Shown here: positions 43,323 through 51,224 of the stretch, in pieces
How the letters are laid out: every line of letters starts with the position of its first letter
How positions within the stretch are numbered: position 1 is the stretch's first letter
Assembly (NCBI GenBank): GCA_023411225.1
Contig: JAEYPA010000169.1
Location: 1-63,172 of the forward strand
Direction: 5' to 3'
DNA length: 63,172 nt
From: Bacillota bacterium
Lineage (GTDB): Bacteria; Bacillota; Clostridia; Lachnospirales; Lachnospiraceae
The notes under the pieces: generated by a model
What the model was told of the DNA's origin: nothing
Seen by the model: only the letters and a program-made list of their open reading frames with translations
Databases searched by the model: none
Made by a program: the position numbers and the translations under genes

Positions 43323-44648
43323 ATGACTTTAGACGAATATATTTTGGTAAATTATCAGGATTCTCAAACTTGGTTTGAAGAAGAAGTTAATAAGCCATAC
43401 AATGTTAAAAGAATTTCAGATGTTATTGCCAATAGAGATTATCTTGCTGGTAGACATAAAGTATTAAATAGAGAAGATGCGTTATACAAAGGTAAAACCT
43501 TAGTTACGAGAAAGACAATATTAAATTATGCTAAGACCGTATTATCATTTCATAACACATACTTATTAGGTAAGCCAGTAAGTATTGTAGGGGATGAATC
43601 AATTACTAAGACATTTACTGATATATATAAATTAGGGCAATATGATACCATTGATTATGAGATTATTGATCGAGTAAATAAGTTTGGTGATGCCTATGAG
43701 GTGGTATATGTTGATAATGGCACGATTAAGAGTAAAATTCTTGATAGTGCTGATTGTTACCCTGTATATGATGACTTAGGCAATTACCTTGCCTTTATAG
43801 AGCATTATACAGATGCCTATAGTAACATTAGTTATTATAATGTCTACTATGATACATATGTGGAACATTGGAACAATGAAGGAGCAGTTACCCATATAAC
43901 GAGTACTGACATTAATGTATGTGGTTTACCAATTCATTATCATAACTTTAATGATATGGATTATAACTATGGTCAGAGTTTGCTAATAGATATTAAGCCA
44001 ATCATGGATGAATTAGAGGATATATTATCTAAGATGGGTGATGCAATCTATGTTAATAGTTTAAATCCTATGCCAGTTGCATTAGGTCAGAGAATTGAAA
44101 GTACGATTCCGGTAGATGCAACAGGGTATGTAATGAATCTTGATAATGGAGACTACAAAGTAGTATCTACCATGATGGACTTTAATACTATTCAGTTATA
44201 CCTTAATAATGTTAAACAAATGCTGAATGATATATCCTGTATTCCTAGTGTACTTGGTAGTGGTAACGTGGCTAATGTGAGTGAAATTAGTTTGAAGATG
44301 TTATTTCATATGGCTAGTATTAAGGCTATGGAGACAGAAAAATGGTTGAATACAGGCTTTATTAAAAGGTTTGATAAGTTTAGAAGTATCCTTACAAAGA
44401 TGGGTATCGTATGCGAGGGGTATGCCGGTGTGGAGTATAATGTAAGTATTCCTGTAGCAACTAACGAGGTTGTGAATAATCTAAGAGCCATGAGAGAAAT
44501 CGGTGCTATTAGTTTGGAAACAGTAATGGAAAAGAGTGAACTTGTTAAGGACGTAAGCGTGGAAAAGGACAGATTGAATAAAGAGAGAAATGCTATTGTA
44601 AGCCTTGATAGTAAAGAGGTTGACAATGATATGGAGAAGGATTCTTAG
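43323..44648 (+). CDS. Portal protein, SPP1 Gp6-like
   Basis: A 441-residue protein forming the dodecameric vertex ring for DNA entry. Family features are the N-terminal YLAGRHKVLNRE, LVTRKTILNYAKTVLSFHNTYLLGKPV, a central DAYEVVYVDNG beta region and the ISLKMLFHMASIKAMETEKW helices. The C-terminus is hydrophilic and helical. It lies 116 nt after terL and has AGAAAGGA as ribosome site. No MuF-like gene follows, unlike typical phages. Confidence 0.88.
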   Translation: MTLDEYILVNYQDSQTWFEEEVNKPYNVKRISDVIANRDYLAGRHKVLNREDALYKGKTLVTRKTILNYAKTVLSFHNTYLLGKPVSIVGDESITKTFTDIYKLGQYDTIDYEIIDRVNKFGDAYEVVYVDNGTIKSKILDSADCYPVYDDLGNYLAFIEHYTDAYSNISYYNVYYDTYVEHWNNEGAVTHITSTDINVCGLPIHYHNFNDMDYNYGQSLLIDIKPIMDELEDILSKMGDAIYVNSLNPMPVALGQRIESTIPVDATGYVMNLDNGDYKVVSTMMDFNTIQLYLNNVKQMLNDISCIPSVLGSGNVANVSEISLKMLFHMASIKAMETEKWLNTGFIKRFDKFRSILTKMGIVCEGYAGVEYNVSIPVATNEVVNNLRAMREIGAISLETVMEKSELVKDVSVEKDRLNKERNAIVSLDSKEVDNDMEKDS

Positions 44649-45169
44649 GGGTGGAATTAGTTTGAGTTGATGTGGTGTGAATTAGTTAGAATAATTTATG
44701 CCTTCCACTTAAATTATCAGACAATTACAACAGATGAAGCACATTGACACGCAATAGAGTGAAAATAGACTTACCATTATCTAGCACAATCGTTCCAGAA
44801 ATGTAGATTACTTAACAACAAGTGCATAATTTGACAGGATACTAACTTCACAAAAACACATATTGTGAAGTTATCCTTTATCGTGTAATAAATGTGACTG
44901 GATCAATTACAATCGACTGGTTAGAGGTCACATGATTTTCGCATGATTAATAGTCAAGTAAGCGATAATAGGGCATAATGCACAATATAACAATATGTAT
45001 TTGTACATATTTACTAGAGTGAGTACAGGTAAGGTTACCCCAATTTCCAAAACGACGTTTTATCTAGTCACTTTTTACCCCACCAATAAAATTAGACTTC
45101 ATAATATCCCTAGAAATATCCAATAAATAGTAGTATAATAGATATTATTAGAAATAGGGGGTGTATATT
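44649..45169 (+). other. Gene-free stretch after portal with terminator and leader repeat
   Basis: No gene is supported. It holds a hairpin at 44837-44877, stem TAACTTCACAA/TTGTGAAGTTA (44843-44853 with 44863-44873), probably the terminator of the packaging operon, although its T-run is weak (TCCTTTATC). It also holds the first copy of a ~100-bp repeat at 44994-45090 and the motif AAAACGACGTTTTA (45049-45062) shared with repeat field A. Confidence 0.6.
44994..45090 (+). repeat. Leader repeat copy 1 (copy 2 at 45897-45992)
   Basis: About 100 bp conserved with 45897-45992: TATGTATTTGTACATATTT, then ACTAGAGTGAGTA, GTAAGGTTA, ATTTCCAAAA, ATCTAGTCACTTTTTA and CCCAC-AATA. Both copies stand roughly 80-110 bp before a small gene (45170 and 46099), so the unit may carry a promoter or operator. 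Confidence 0.7.
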
Positions 45170-45496
45170 ATGGTTAAATGTCCAAAATGTGGAGCAATAC
45201 TTAGCCAGGAAGAAAGAGAATTATATAAGTGTACTTCCTGTGGTGAAAGAATACCGATAGAAAAAGAGGAACAGAAAATAAACAACAGTAATGTCATTGG
45301 TGGACTAATTAAGGTATCAGCAATTCTAATACTTGTAGTTGGAACATTGGTTTATAGTATTAAGTGTACAACTAATAGTAAATTTGACTTTGAGTTATTT
45401 ATGAGTTATGAATTTCCTCTTTTTGTTAGGGGATTACTACTATTAGGTTTATCAGAAGTAATTAAGTTACTTACTTCCTTAAAGGAGAAAAAATAG
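45170..45496 (+). CDS. Zinc-ribbon membrane protein
   Basis: A 108-residue protein: an N-terminal zinc ribbon (CPKCGAIL...YKCTSCGERI), a short linker and two hydrophobic segments (about residues 42-62 and 82-100). Such proteins recur in clostridial mobile elements; function unknown. ATG 45170 is preferred over GTG 45161, which overlaps the AGGGGG ribosome site. Confidence 0.7.
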   Translation: MVKCPKCGAILSQEERELYKCTSCGERIPIEKEEQKINNSNVIGGLIKVSAILILVVGTLVYSIKCTTNSKFDFELFMSYEFPLFVRGLLLLGLSEVIKLLTSLKEKK

Positions 45497-45651
45497 TCCT
45501 TTAATAAATTTAGTTTTGAGTGGTTTTGAGTAGCAATAATTTTGGGTAGATTATCTATTTAAAATATTGTAATAATATTAAAATAATGGTAATATATACC
45601 ATATATATTTTGTGCGTGATATTAGAATTTGGAATTGAGGAGGAAGAGTAG

Positions 45652-45828
45652 ATGGCGTTTATAATTGTAATGTTAATAATATGGATTTGTTGCGGTGGGA
45701 TAAAAAGTTCAGGCATATTTGAAAAAAAACTTTCAGCAGATGAATGTCATAGAAGACTGAAGGAAGATTTTAGAAAAAAGGGTTATGATTACGATGAAAT
45801 TTATGGATATAATGATAAAAAGAAATGA
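45652..45828 (+). CDS. Small single-span membrane protein
   Basis: 58 residues, opening with a hydrophobic segment (AFIIVMLIIWICCGGI) followed by a charged tail (SADECHRRLKEDFRKKGYDYDE). A strong AGGAGGAAGAG ribosome site supports translation. Family unknown. Confidence 0.6.
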   Translation: MAFIIVMLIIWICCGGIKSSGIFEKKLSADECHRRLKEDFRKKGYDYDEIYGYNDKKK

Positions 45829-45896
45829 AATAAAAGGCTACTTGAAAACTTTGGTCGGCGATCAATCACATATTTGATGAGAAAATAATAGAGAAC

Positions 45897-45992
45897 TATG
45901 TATTTGTGCATATTTACTAGAGTGAGTATAAGTAAGGTTATCGCGATTTCCAAAATAAGGCTGTATCTAGTCACTTTTTATCCCACTAATAG
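45897..45992 (+). repeat. Leader repeat copy 2
   Basis: Second copy of the 44994-45090 unit, with changes mainly around the AAAACGACGTTTT motif, here CCAAAATAAGGCTGT. It precedes the broken gene at 46099. Confidence 0.68.
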
Positions 45993-46098
45993 AATTAATA
46001 GGGACGGCAATCTGTATTAACTGTTAATAATTTCTATATAATTACATTAAGATATGCTATAATCTATTTATCTTGTATAAATAGGAGGGGTATAACAT

Positions 46099-46508
46099 AT
46101 GAATAGCAGCGAAAAAGAAAAGCAGAGAGCGAGCCAATGTATGAGAGAGCATTCATATTCAGTAAGTATTGAAGGAACGTTGGTAAAATTGATAGGATTA
46201 AATCCTTTATCAATGAACGACAAAAGAGATGTTGTTAATTTGGAAATATCGGCTGATTTCATTTCTCATAATCCTTTTTACATATTAAATGTGGGTTATT
46301 TTATTATTTAGCATTAAACCCAAATAAACAAGAAATAATTAAAAAGTATATTTCTGATTATTCTTTAGTTTCTAAAATGAGTATGGCAGATATATTGTCT
46401 TTTGTAACTGAAGATGATGAAATTAATTCTTATTCTTTAAATGAAAATGGTGAGATATACGTAAAAAGAATGATTGCTGACTTCGATAATATTGTATTAG
46501 CAGAGTAA
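46099..46508 (+). pseudogene. Frameshifted small hypothetical gene
   Basis: The frame from ATG 46099 (strong TAGGAGGGG site) runs 70 codons to a stop at 46309-46311. A good coding frame continues in another phase directly after it (ALNPNKQEIIKKYISDY ... IVLAE, stop 46506-46508). Together they would make one protein of about 136 residues, so a one-base shift near 46290-46310 probably broke it. Sequencing error or a programmed shift cannot be excluded. Family unknown. Confidence 0.55.
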
Positions 46509-46564
46509 GGTGATTATTGCTTAGTATATTTGTTTGATAAGTAGACAAATAGGGGGAAGGTAAG

Positions 46565-47221
46565 ATGGCACTTGTAAAATGTCCAGAATGTGGACGAGAA
46601 AATGTTTCAGATACAGCAGAATCTTGCCCTAATTGTGGTTATGCAATTAAGATACATTTTGACAAAATACTACAAGAGGAAGAAAAAAAGAAACAAAGAG
46701 AATTACTACAAAAGCAATTAGAAGAATCACAAAAACAATGTGAAGAAGATATCTCACAAAGAGCACAATGGATTAGAGTATCTAAAGTACGCCCATTTAT
46801 CAATTGGTATATTGGAATTGGCATGTTTTTTGCTGTGTCGGTAGTTGCAATGTTATTTATACAATCATGGTTATTGATGTTGGTGGGAGGAATCTTTGCT
46901 TATATTTTTTTGTCTACAGGATTTGATAAATTAAAACGAAGCCAAGATATATATGATAAATATAAAAATGATCAAGAAAAATATCGAAAAGCAATTATAC
47001 GAGATCAAGATATGGAAAAAGCACAAAACGAAATGATAAATACTTATAGGAAAAATAGCAAAAATAAACACAATGCCGGTATAAAATGTCCAATGTGCGG
47101 AAGTGGAAACGTATACAGAATATCTACAACAAACAGAGCAGTATCCGTTGCAACAGTAGGACTTGCGTCATCAAAAATTGGAAAGCAATATGAATGTAAA
47201 AATTGTAAACATAAATGGTAA
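46565..47221 (+). CDS. Zinc-ribbon protein with two membrane segments
   Basis: A 218-residue protein. N-terminal zinc ribbon CPECGRENVSDTAESCPNCG, a coiled charged helix (residues 30-70), a hydrophobic hairpin (about 82-118), a second coiled stretch and a C-terminal zinc ribbon CPMCGSGNVY...YECKNCKHKW. This double-ribbon arrangement is common in Firmicute prophages and islands as accessory cargo; role unknown. Ribosome site AGGGGGAAGG. Confidence 0.75.
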   Translation: MALVKCPECGRENVSDTAESCPNCGYAIKIHFDKILQEEEKKKQRELLQKQLEESQKQCEEDISQRAQWIRVSKVRPFINWYIGIGMFFAVSVVAMLFIQSWLLMLVGGIFAYIFLSTGFDKLKRSQDIYDKYKNDQEKYRKAIIRDQDMEKAQNEMINTYRKNSKNKHNAGIKCPMCGSGNVYRISTTNRAVSVATVGLASSKIGKQYECKNCKHKW

Positions 47222-47301
47222 TAGAAATAATCAGAGAGGTCTACGCTATCATTAGGTAGTCCTTTTTTTGTGCACGTTTATAAAGAAGAAAGGAGTTTAC
47301 A

Positions 47302-47646
47302 ATGACAGTTTTAGATAGATTGAAAATGGAATTAAATCACCAAGAATATTTTAGTGATACAGAGTATTCTCAATTCTTAGAAGAGAATGATTTGACTAAT
47401 TCTTCTTTGGAATATGATAAATCAAATATGCAGCGACAGTTATTATTAACAGTTTTAGATATACTTGAAGCAGTAAGCAATGATATAGACGTAATGACTT
47501 CCATTAGTACAGAGTTTGCAAACATTGGACAGGCATATAAATACATGGAAACAAGAATAGCACAGTTAAAAGATAAGATTGCAAGTATACCGGAACCGGA
47601 GGAAGAGTATTCTTGCTTTTCATTAATGTATACTCGTAATATGTAA
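47302..47646 (+). CDS. Phage head-tail connector-like protein
   Basis: A 114-residue protein: TVLDRLKMELNHQEYFSDTEYSQFLEENDL and LLTVLDILEAVSNDIDVMTSISTEFANIGQAYKYMETRI. This pattern occurs in small phage proteins coded just after the capsid gene and before the neck protein in Firmicute siphophages. It is the last gene of the element; on the circular form its nearest downstream structural gene is the neck-like one at 33722, after the integrase. Ribosome site AAAGGAG. Confidence 0.65.
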   Translation: MTVLDRLKMELNHQEYFSDTEYSQFLEENDLTNSSLEYDKSNMQRQLLLTVLDILEAVSNDIDVMTSISTEFANIGQAYKYMETRIAQLKDKIASIPEPEEEYSCFSLMYTRNM

Positions 47647-47802
47647 AAATATAACAAACAAAATATGTAATTTATCTTGATAATTTTGTAGGGATTTGGT
47701 AAAATATAAGATATAGGAAATGCGTAATTATGTGATGTAAATAAAGAGAGATAGTACGAAAAACCTTTAAAATCAATAGTTAACAAGTGATTATATTGAT
47801 TT

Positions 47803-47866
47803 CATGATTCAGGTTCATGTCCACGTACGTGGGTGAGGGTTCAAGTCCCTTCAACTGCATTAGGCT
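47803..47866 (+). repeat. Right attachment repeat (attR)
   Basis: 64 bp identical to 30736-30799, carrying the 3' part of tRNA-Leu without its 5' half or promoter. It marks the right border of the element. Confidence 0.93.
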
Positions 47867-47902
47867 TTAATCCTTATATTATAAGGGTTGAGGCCTTTTT
47901 TT
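47863..47902 (+). terminator. Native tRNA-Leu terminator, now displaced
   Basis: GGCTTTAATCCTTAT (47863-47877) pairs with ATAAGGGTTGAGGCC (47881-47895), followed by seven T. It stands directly after attR, so before integration it ended the tRNA-Leu transcript. Confidence 0.88.
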
Positions 47903-48070
47903 ATAATCAAAAACTATTAAGTCTAGACAGTAGTATTGGGTGTCAGACTACAATATTATGTAGTCAACTGTTGTTAATGTAGTTGTTAATAAATAAGTAT
48001 AAATTTTTTGTCGGTTTGAATAACCTCTACCTATTTTTGTTTATGGGACTAATACTATTCACTTTTAGTA

Positions 48071-48100
48071 TTGTCAGAGGGATGTTTTATTCAGTATAAT
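48071..48100 (+). promoter_or_regulatory. Promoter of the vanZ-like gene
   Basis: TTGTCA at 48071-48076, 18-nt spacer and TATAAT at 48095-48100, about 40 nt before the start. Confidence 0.6.
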
Positions 48101-48141
48101 GATAGAGGTTGAATATAATAAAATGAAAGAATCTATGTAGT

Positions 48142-48621
48142 ATGAAAAAGAGAAAATTAGTGTTTGCCACTATGGCACTCGTATGGATGGGTATCATTTT
48201 TTCATTTTCCTCTCGAACAAGTGATGTTTCCACCAACGATAGTAATAGAATAGGATTGCTGATCGGTAAAACATTCCTTCCTGATTTTGAGGAATGGAGT
48301 GAGGAGAGGCAAATGGAGTTTGCACAAAACATTGATCATCCAATTCGCAAAACGGCTCATGCCCTAGAGTATGCCCTTCTAGGCATCCTGCTTACTGGTG
48401 CCTTTGTTGATGAGAAGAAAAGACGAAAAGTAAGTATACTGATTCCCTGGGCACTGGGAACCCTTTATGCTGCTACCGATGAGTTCCATCAGTTATTTGT
48501 TCCGGGACGAAGTGGACAGGTGAGTGATGTAGCATTGGATAGCGCAGGCGTTTTATTTGGAGTACTAATTGTTATAATTCTTTATGATAAGAGAACTAAA
48601 AACACTAAAATGGAGAAATGA
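48142..48621 (+). CDS. VanZ-family membrane protein
   Basis: A 159-residue membrane protein with about four hydrophobic segments and the VanZ signatures IIFSFSSRTSDVS, IRKTAHALEYALLG and ATDEFHQLFVPGRSGQVSDVALDSAG. VanZ proteins can raise teicoplanin resistance in vancomycin clusters, but stand-alone copies like this one have no known role and no resistance cluster is nearby. The ribosome site is weak. The dehydrogenase follows immediately. Confidence 0.85.
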   Translation: MKKRKLVFATMALVWMGIIFSFSSRTSDVSTNDSNRIGLLIGKTFLPDFEEWSEERQMEFAQNIDHPIRKTAHALEYALLGILLTGAFVDEKKRRKVSILIPWALGTLYAATDEFHQLFVPGRSGQVSDVALDSAGVLFGVLIVIILYDKRTKNTKMEK

Positions 48622-48623
48622 AA

Positions 48624-49589
48624 ATGAGAATTGTAGTATTAGATGGAAAGATAGAAAACCCAGGAGACTTAAGTTGGGAGCCATTAAGACGACTAGGAGA
48701 TGTGACGATTTATGATAAAACAGCATATGTAGAATCACCTGTCATAGCAGAAAGGATGAAAGAAGCTGAAATAGTTGTAACGAATAAGACACCAATCAGC
48801 AAAGAGACTATTGATAAATGTCCTAACATTAAGTTAATAGCAGCATTGTCGACTGGTTATAATGTCGTAGATTACGTATATGCAAGAGCGAAAGGAATTC
48901 CGGTTGTCAATGTACCTGCATACGGAACACAGATTGTGGCCCAGTACGCCGTAGGATTATTACTGGAGATTTGTTCCCATATCGGACACCACGATCAGAC
49001 AGTGAAGGATGGCAAATGGACACATAACACAGAGTGGTGTTACTGGGATTATCCAATGATTGAGCTTTCTTCTAAAACAGCTGGTATTATCGGCCTTGGC
49101 AGAATCGGACAAGCAACTGCAAAGATTCTTCAGGCAATGGGAATGCGAGTGTTAGCGGATGCATCCCATCAGAGCGAAGAAGGAAGAATGGTGGCAGAGT
49201 ATGTGGAACGAGAGACGTTACTGACTAAGTCCGATGTCATATTTCTTCACTGTCCACTCTTCCCAGATACGATGGAAATGATTAACAAAGAGAGTATTGC
49301 CAAGATGAAAGATGGTGTCATAATTATAAATAACAGTCGCGGTCAGCTCATCAATGAGCAGGATTTAGCAGATGCCTTAAATAGTGGAAAGGTATATGCA
49401 GCCGGAGTAGATGTAGTCTCAGTTGAACCCATTACTGAGGATAATCCATTACTAAGTGCGAAGAACTGTATCATTACACCTCATATTTCCTGGGCAGCAA
49501 AAGAGCCTAGACAAAGAATTCTTGATATAACAGTGGACAATATCAAAGCATTTCTTGAGGGCAATCCTGTAAATGTAGTCAATGGATAG
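48624..49589 (+). CDS. D-2-hydroxyacid dehydrogenase (hydroxypyruvate reductase-like)
   Basis: About 321 residues. The NAD-binding Rossmann part has GIIGLGRIGQATAKIL; the catalytic Arg is in NNSRGQLI, Glu near VDVVSVEPI and His in ITPHISWAA. It reduces 2-keto acids such as hydroxypyruvate or glyoxylate with NADH. ATG 48624 lies 8 nt after GGAG and is preferred to ATG 48618, which is too close. It starts just behind the VanZ-like stop, so the genes are coupled. Confidence 0.9.
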   Translation: MRIVVLDGKIENPGDLSWEPLRRLGDVTIYDKTAYVESPVIAERMKEAEIVVTNKTPISKETIDKCPNIKLIAALSTGYNVVDYVYARAKGIPVVNVPAYGTQIVAQYAVGLLLEICSHIGHHDQTVKDGKWTHNTEWCYWDYPMIELSSKTAGIIGLGRIGQATAKILQAMGMRVLADASHQSEEGRMVAEYVERETLLTKSDVIFLHCPLFPDTMEMINKESIAKMKDGVIIINNSRGQLINEQDLADALNSGKVYAAGVDVVSVEPITEDNPLLSAKNCIITPHISWAAKEPRQRILDITVDNIKAFLEGNPVNVVNG

Positions 49590-49619
49590 ATAGGCAGATC
49601 AAAGGAAGGGTGATGGAAT

Positions 49620-50387
49620 ATGAACCGTGAAGATATATTTGCCTTTGCAAAAGAGACCTTTGGAACAGAGCCAGAATACTTATGGAGAAGAAGTCCGGAT
49701 TCAGCAGTCTTACGACATTCTGACAATCGTAAGTGGTACGGACTTGTTATGAACGTGAATCGTAAGAGTCTTGGTATGGAAGAAGACGGATATGTGGAAG
49801 CTCTGAATGTAAAGTGTGCTACAGATATGATAGATGCCGTTCGTATGCAGGAAGGAATTCTTCCAGGATATCATATGAACAAAGATAACTGGATTACTAT
49901 CATATTGGATGGAACGGTTTCTGGGGAGATGGTTGAGAATCTCCTGGAAACGAGTTATGCAATTACATCCAGTAAAAACAAGGGAAAAAGGGCAACAGGC
50001 GTACGTAACACCAAGTGGATTATACCGGCTAATCCGAAATTCTTTGATGTGGATGCCGCATTTGATGCAGATGACATCATCCTTTGGAAACAGAGTAATC
50101 ATATCTGTGTTGGAGATACGGTGTATCTGTACATGGGTGCCCCTGTTTCGGCTATAAGATATAAGTGCAAAGCGGTTGAGGTAGATATTCCATATCAGTT
50201 TGAGAATGAGAACCTAAGCATAGAAAAAGCTATGCGCATACAAAAGTTACAAAAATATGATGACACTCCTATCAGTTTTCAATTATTAAAAGAATATGGT
50301 GTGTATGCAGTTCGAGGACCTAGGAGTATACCGGAGAGTTTGATTCAGATGATTGAGCAAATGTATTATGATAAAAAGGAGAAATAA
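49620..50387 (+). CDS. YjbR/MmcQ domain fused to a PUA/EVE-like domain
   Basis: 255 residues. Residues 1-118 are a YjbR/MmcQ DNA-binding-like domain (NREDIFAFAKETFGTEPEYLW, MNKDNWITIILDGTV). Residues about 128-255 resemble an EVE/PUA-like fold (KWIIPANPKFFDVDAAF, ILWKQSNHICVGDTVYLYMG), which in other proteins binds modified bases. Its role is unknown; a nucleic-acid interaction is inferred. It lies 30 nt after the dehydrogenase and ends 1 nt before the next start. Confidence 0.75.
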   Translation: MNREDIFAFAKETFGTEPEYLWRRSPDSAVLRHSDNRKWYGLVMNVNRKSLGMEEDGYVEALNVKCATDMIDAVRMQEGILPGYHMNKDNWITIILDGTVSGEMVENLLETSYAITSSKNKGKRATGVRNTKWIIPANPKFFDVDAAFDADDIILWKQSNHICVGDTVYLYMGAPVSAIRYKCKAVEVDIPYQFENENLSIEKAMRIQKLQKYDDTPISFQLLKEYGVYAVRGPRSIPESLIQMIEQMYYDKKEK

Positions 50388-50388
50388 T

Positions 50389-50748
50389 ATGAGAATACTA
50401 TTTGTAGAATATCCAAAGTGCAGTACCTGTCAGAAAGCAAAGAAATGGCTGGAGGCTAATCATATAGATTTTATAGACCGACATATAAAAGAAGATAATC
50501 CAACGGAAGAGGAATTAAAAGTATGGCATGAGAGAAGTGGCGAGGATATAAAGAAATTCTTCAATACCAGTGGCATGGTTTATAAAAATTTGAATCTAAA
50601 AGAAAAGTTGCCAGAGATGTCCATAGAGGAAAAGTATCGAATTCTAGCTACAGATGGGATGTTAGTGAAGCGACCTCTCATCATTGGTGAGGACTTTGTT
50701 TTGTTTGGCTTTAAAGAAGAGCAATGGAAAGAAGTATTAGTAAAGTAA
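50389..50748 (+). CDS. ArsC/Spx-family protein (thioredoxin-fold)
   Basis: 119 residues with an N-terminal CSTC redox motif (EYPKCSTCQKAKKWL), HIKEDNPTEEELKVW and the ArsC-family ending KRPLIIGEDFVLFGFKEEQW. It belongs to the Spx/MgsR/YffB side of the family rather than to true arsenate reductases, since no ars genes are near. It may act in thiol stress or bind RNA polymerase. ATG 50389 follows AAAGGAG; the longer frame from 50353 overlaps the previous gene. Confidence 0.85.
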   Translation: MRILFVEYPKCSTCQKAKKWLEANHIDFIDRHIKEDNPTEEELKVWHERSGEDIKKFFNTSGMVYKNLNLKEKLPEMSIEEKYRILATDGMLVKRPLIIGEDFVLFGFKEEQWKEVLVK

Positions 50749-50856
50749 GTAGATACAGTCATACCAGTGTTTTATACCCGAAAATGAAAGTTGGACTCCA
50801 AGATATTTCCTTTCTACTGCTAAAAAAGTGATATTAAGAATGAAATTTATATTGTC

Positions 50857-50889
50857 AAAAGACCCTGAAACGAACTTCAGGGTCTTTTT
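50857..50889. terminator. Bidirectional terminator
   Basis: AAAAGACCCTGAA at 50857-50869 pairs with TTCAGGGTCTTTT at 50876-50888. It serves the ArsC-like operon and the convergent azlCD operon. Confidence 0.92.
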
Positions 50890-50912
50890 GTACTGATTAG
50901 TATGATATTTTA

Positions 50913-51212
50913 TTAAAACACAAATCCTGCCAAGAAGACTGTTAGTATAGCACCGGATGCTACAATTACCAGATTTCTTTCAAAATACGCAAGTAATATG
51001 GCAACTAAAGTTCCACAGGTAGCAGTTGCATAATTGCCGGTAGAATTGAAGATTTCCGGAATAGTAAGGGCACTTAGTACAGCAAAGGGTACATAGTGTA
51101 GGAAGGACTGTATAAAACGTGATTTTATTTTTTTACGAAAGATGGCAACTGGAAGCATACGAGGTAAGTAAGTAACCAATGCCATTAATAATACTGCATA
51201 GAATGCATACAT
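50913..51212 (-). CDS. azlD: Branched-chain amino acid exporter small subunit AzlD
   Basis: A 99-residue membrane protein with three to four hydrophobic segments and the conserved ALVTYLPRMLPVAIF start, typical of AzlD. It partners AzlC in exporting branched-chain amino acids or their analogues. The start is preceded by AGGAGGT on the minus strand, 12 nt after azlC. Confidence 0.9.
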   Translation of the reverse strand: MYAFYAVLLMALVTYLPRMLPVAIFRKKIKSRFIQSFLHYVPFAVLSALTIPEIFNSTGNYATATCGTLVAILLAYFERNLVIVASGAILTVFLAGFVF

Positions 51213-51224
51213 ATGATTTACCTC

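Larger units (their letters stand above)
30736..47866 (+). mobile_element. 17.1 kb integrated tail-less phage-like element (satellite candidate)
   Basis: Bounded by 64-bp perfect direct repeats at tRNA-Leu. Contents in order: tyrosine integrase, repeat field, neck/Ig-like protein, second repeat field with gene remnants, scaffold, holin-like protein, major capsid protein, small HTH protein, DHH-like protein, two small proteins, replication protein with iteron-like repeats, small protein, small and large terminase, portal, small zinc-ribbon and membrane proteins, connector-like protein. All genes are on the plus strand. There is no tail, tape-measure, baseplate, fibre or endolysin gene. The composition fits a capsid-forming satellite that packages itself and borrows tails, a phage-plasmid relic, or a tail-deleted prophage. 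Confidence 0.88.

Noticed and set aside
30736..47866. A complete prophage
   Set aside because: No tail, tape-measure, fibre or endolysin gene could be found on either strand, and a classical lysogeny repressor module is missing.
48142..48621. Glycopeptide-resistance locus
   Set aside because: Only a VanZ-like protein is present, with no vanHAX-type ligase or dipeptidase genes. The neighbouring dehydrogenase is hydroxypyruvate reductase-like, not VanH by context.
50389..50748. Arsenate reductase
   Set aside because: No ars genes are near, and the CxxC motif and length fit the Spx/YffB-like group better.
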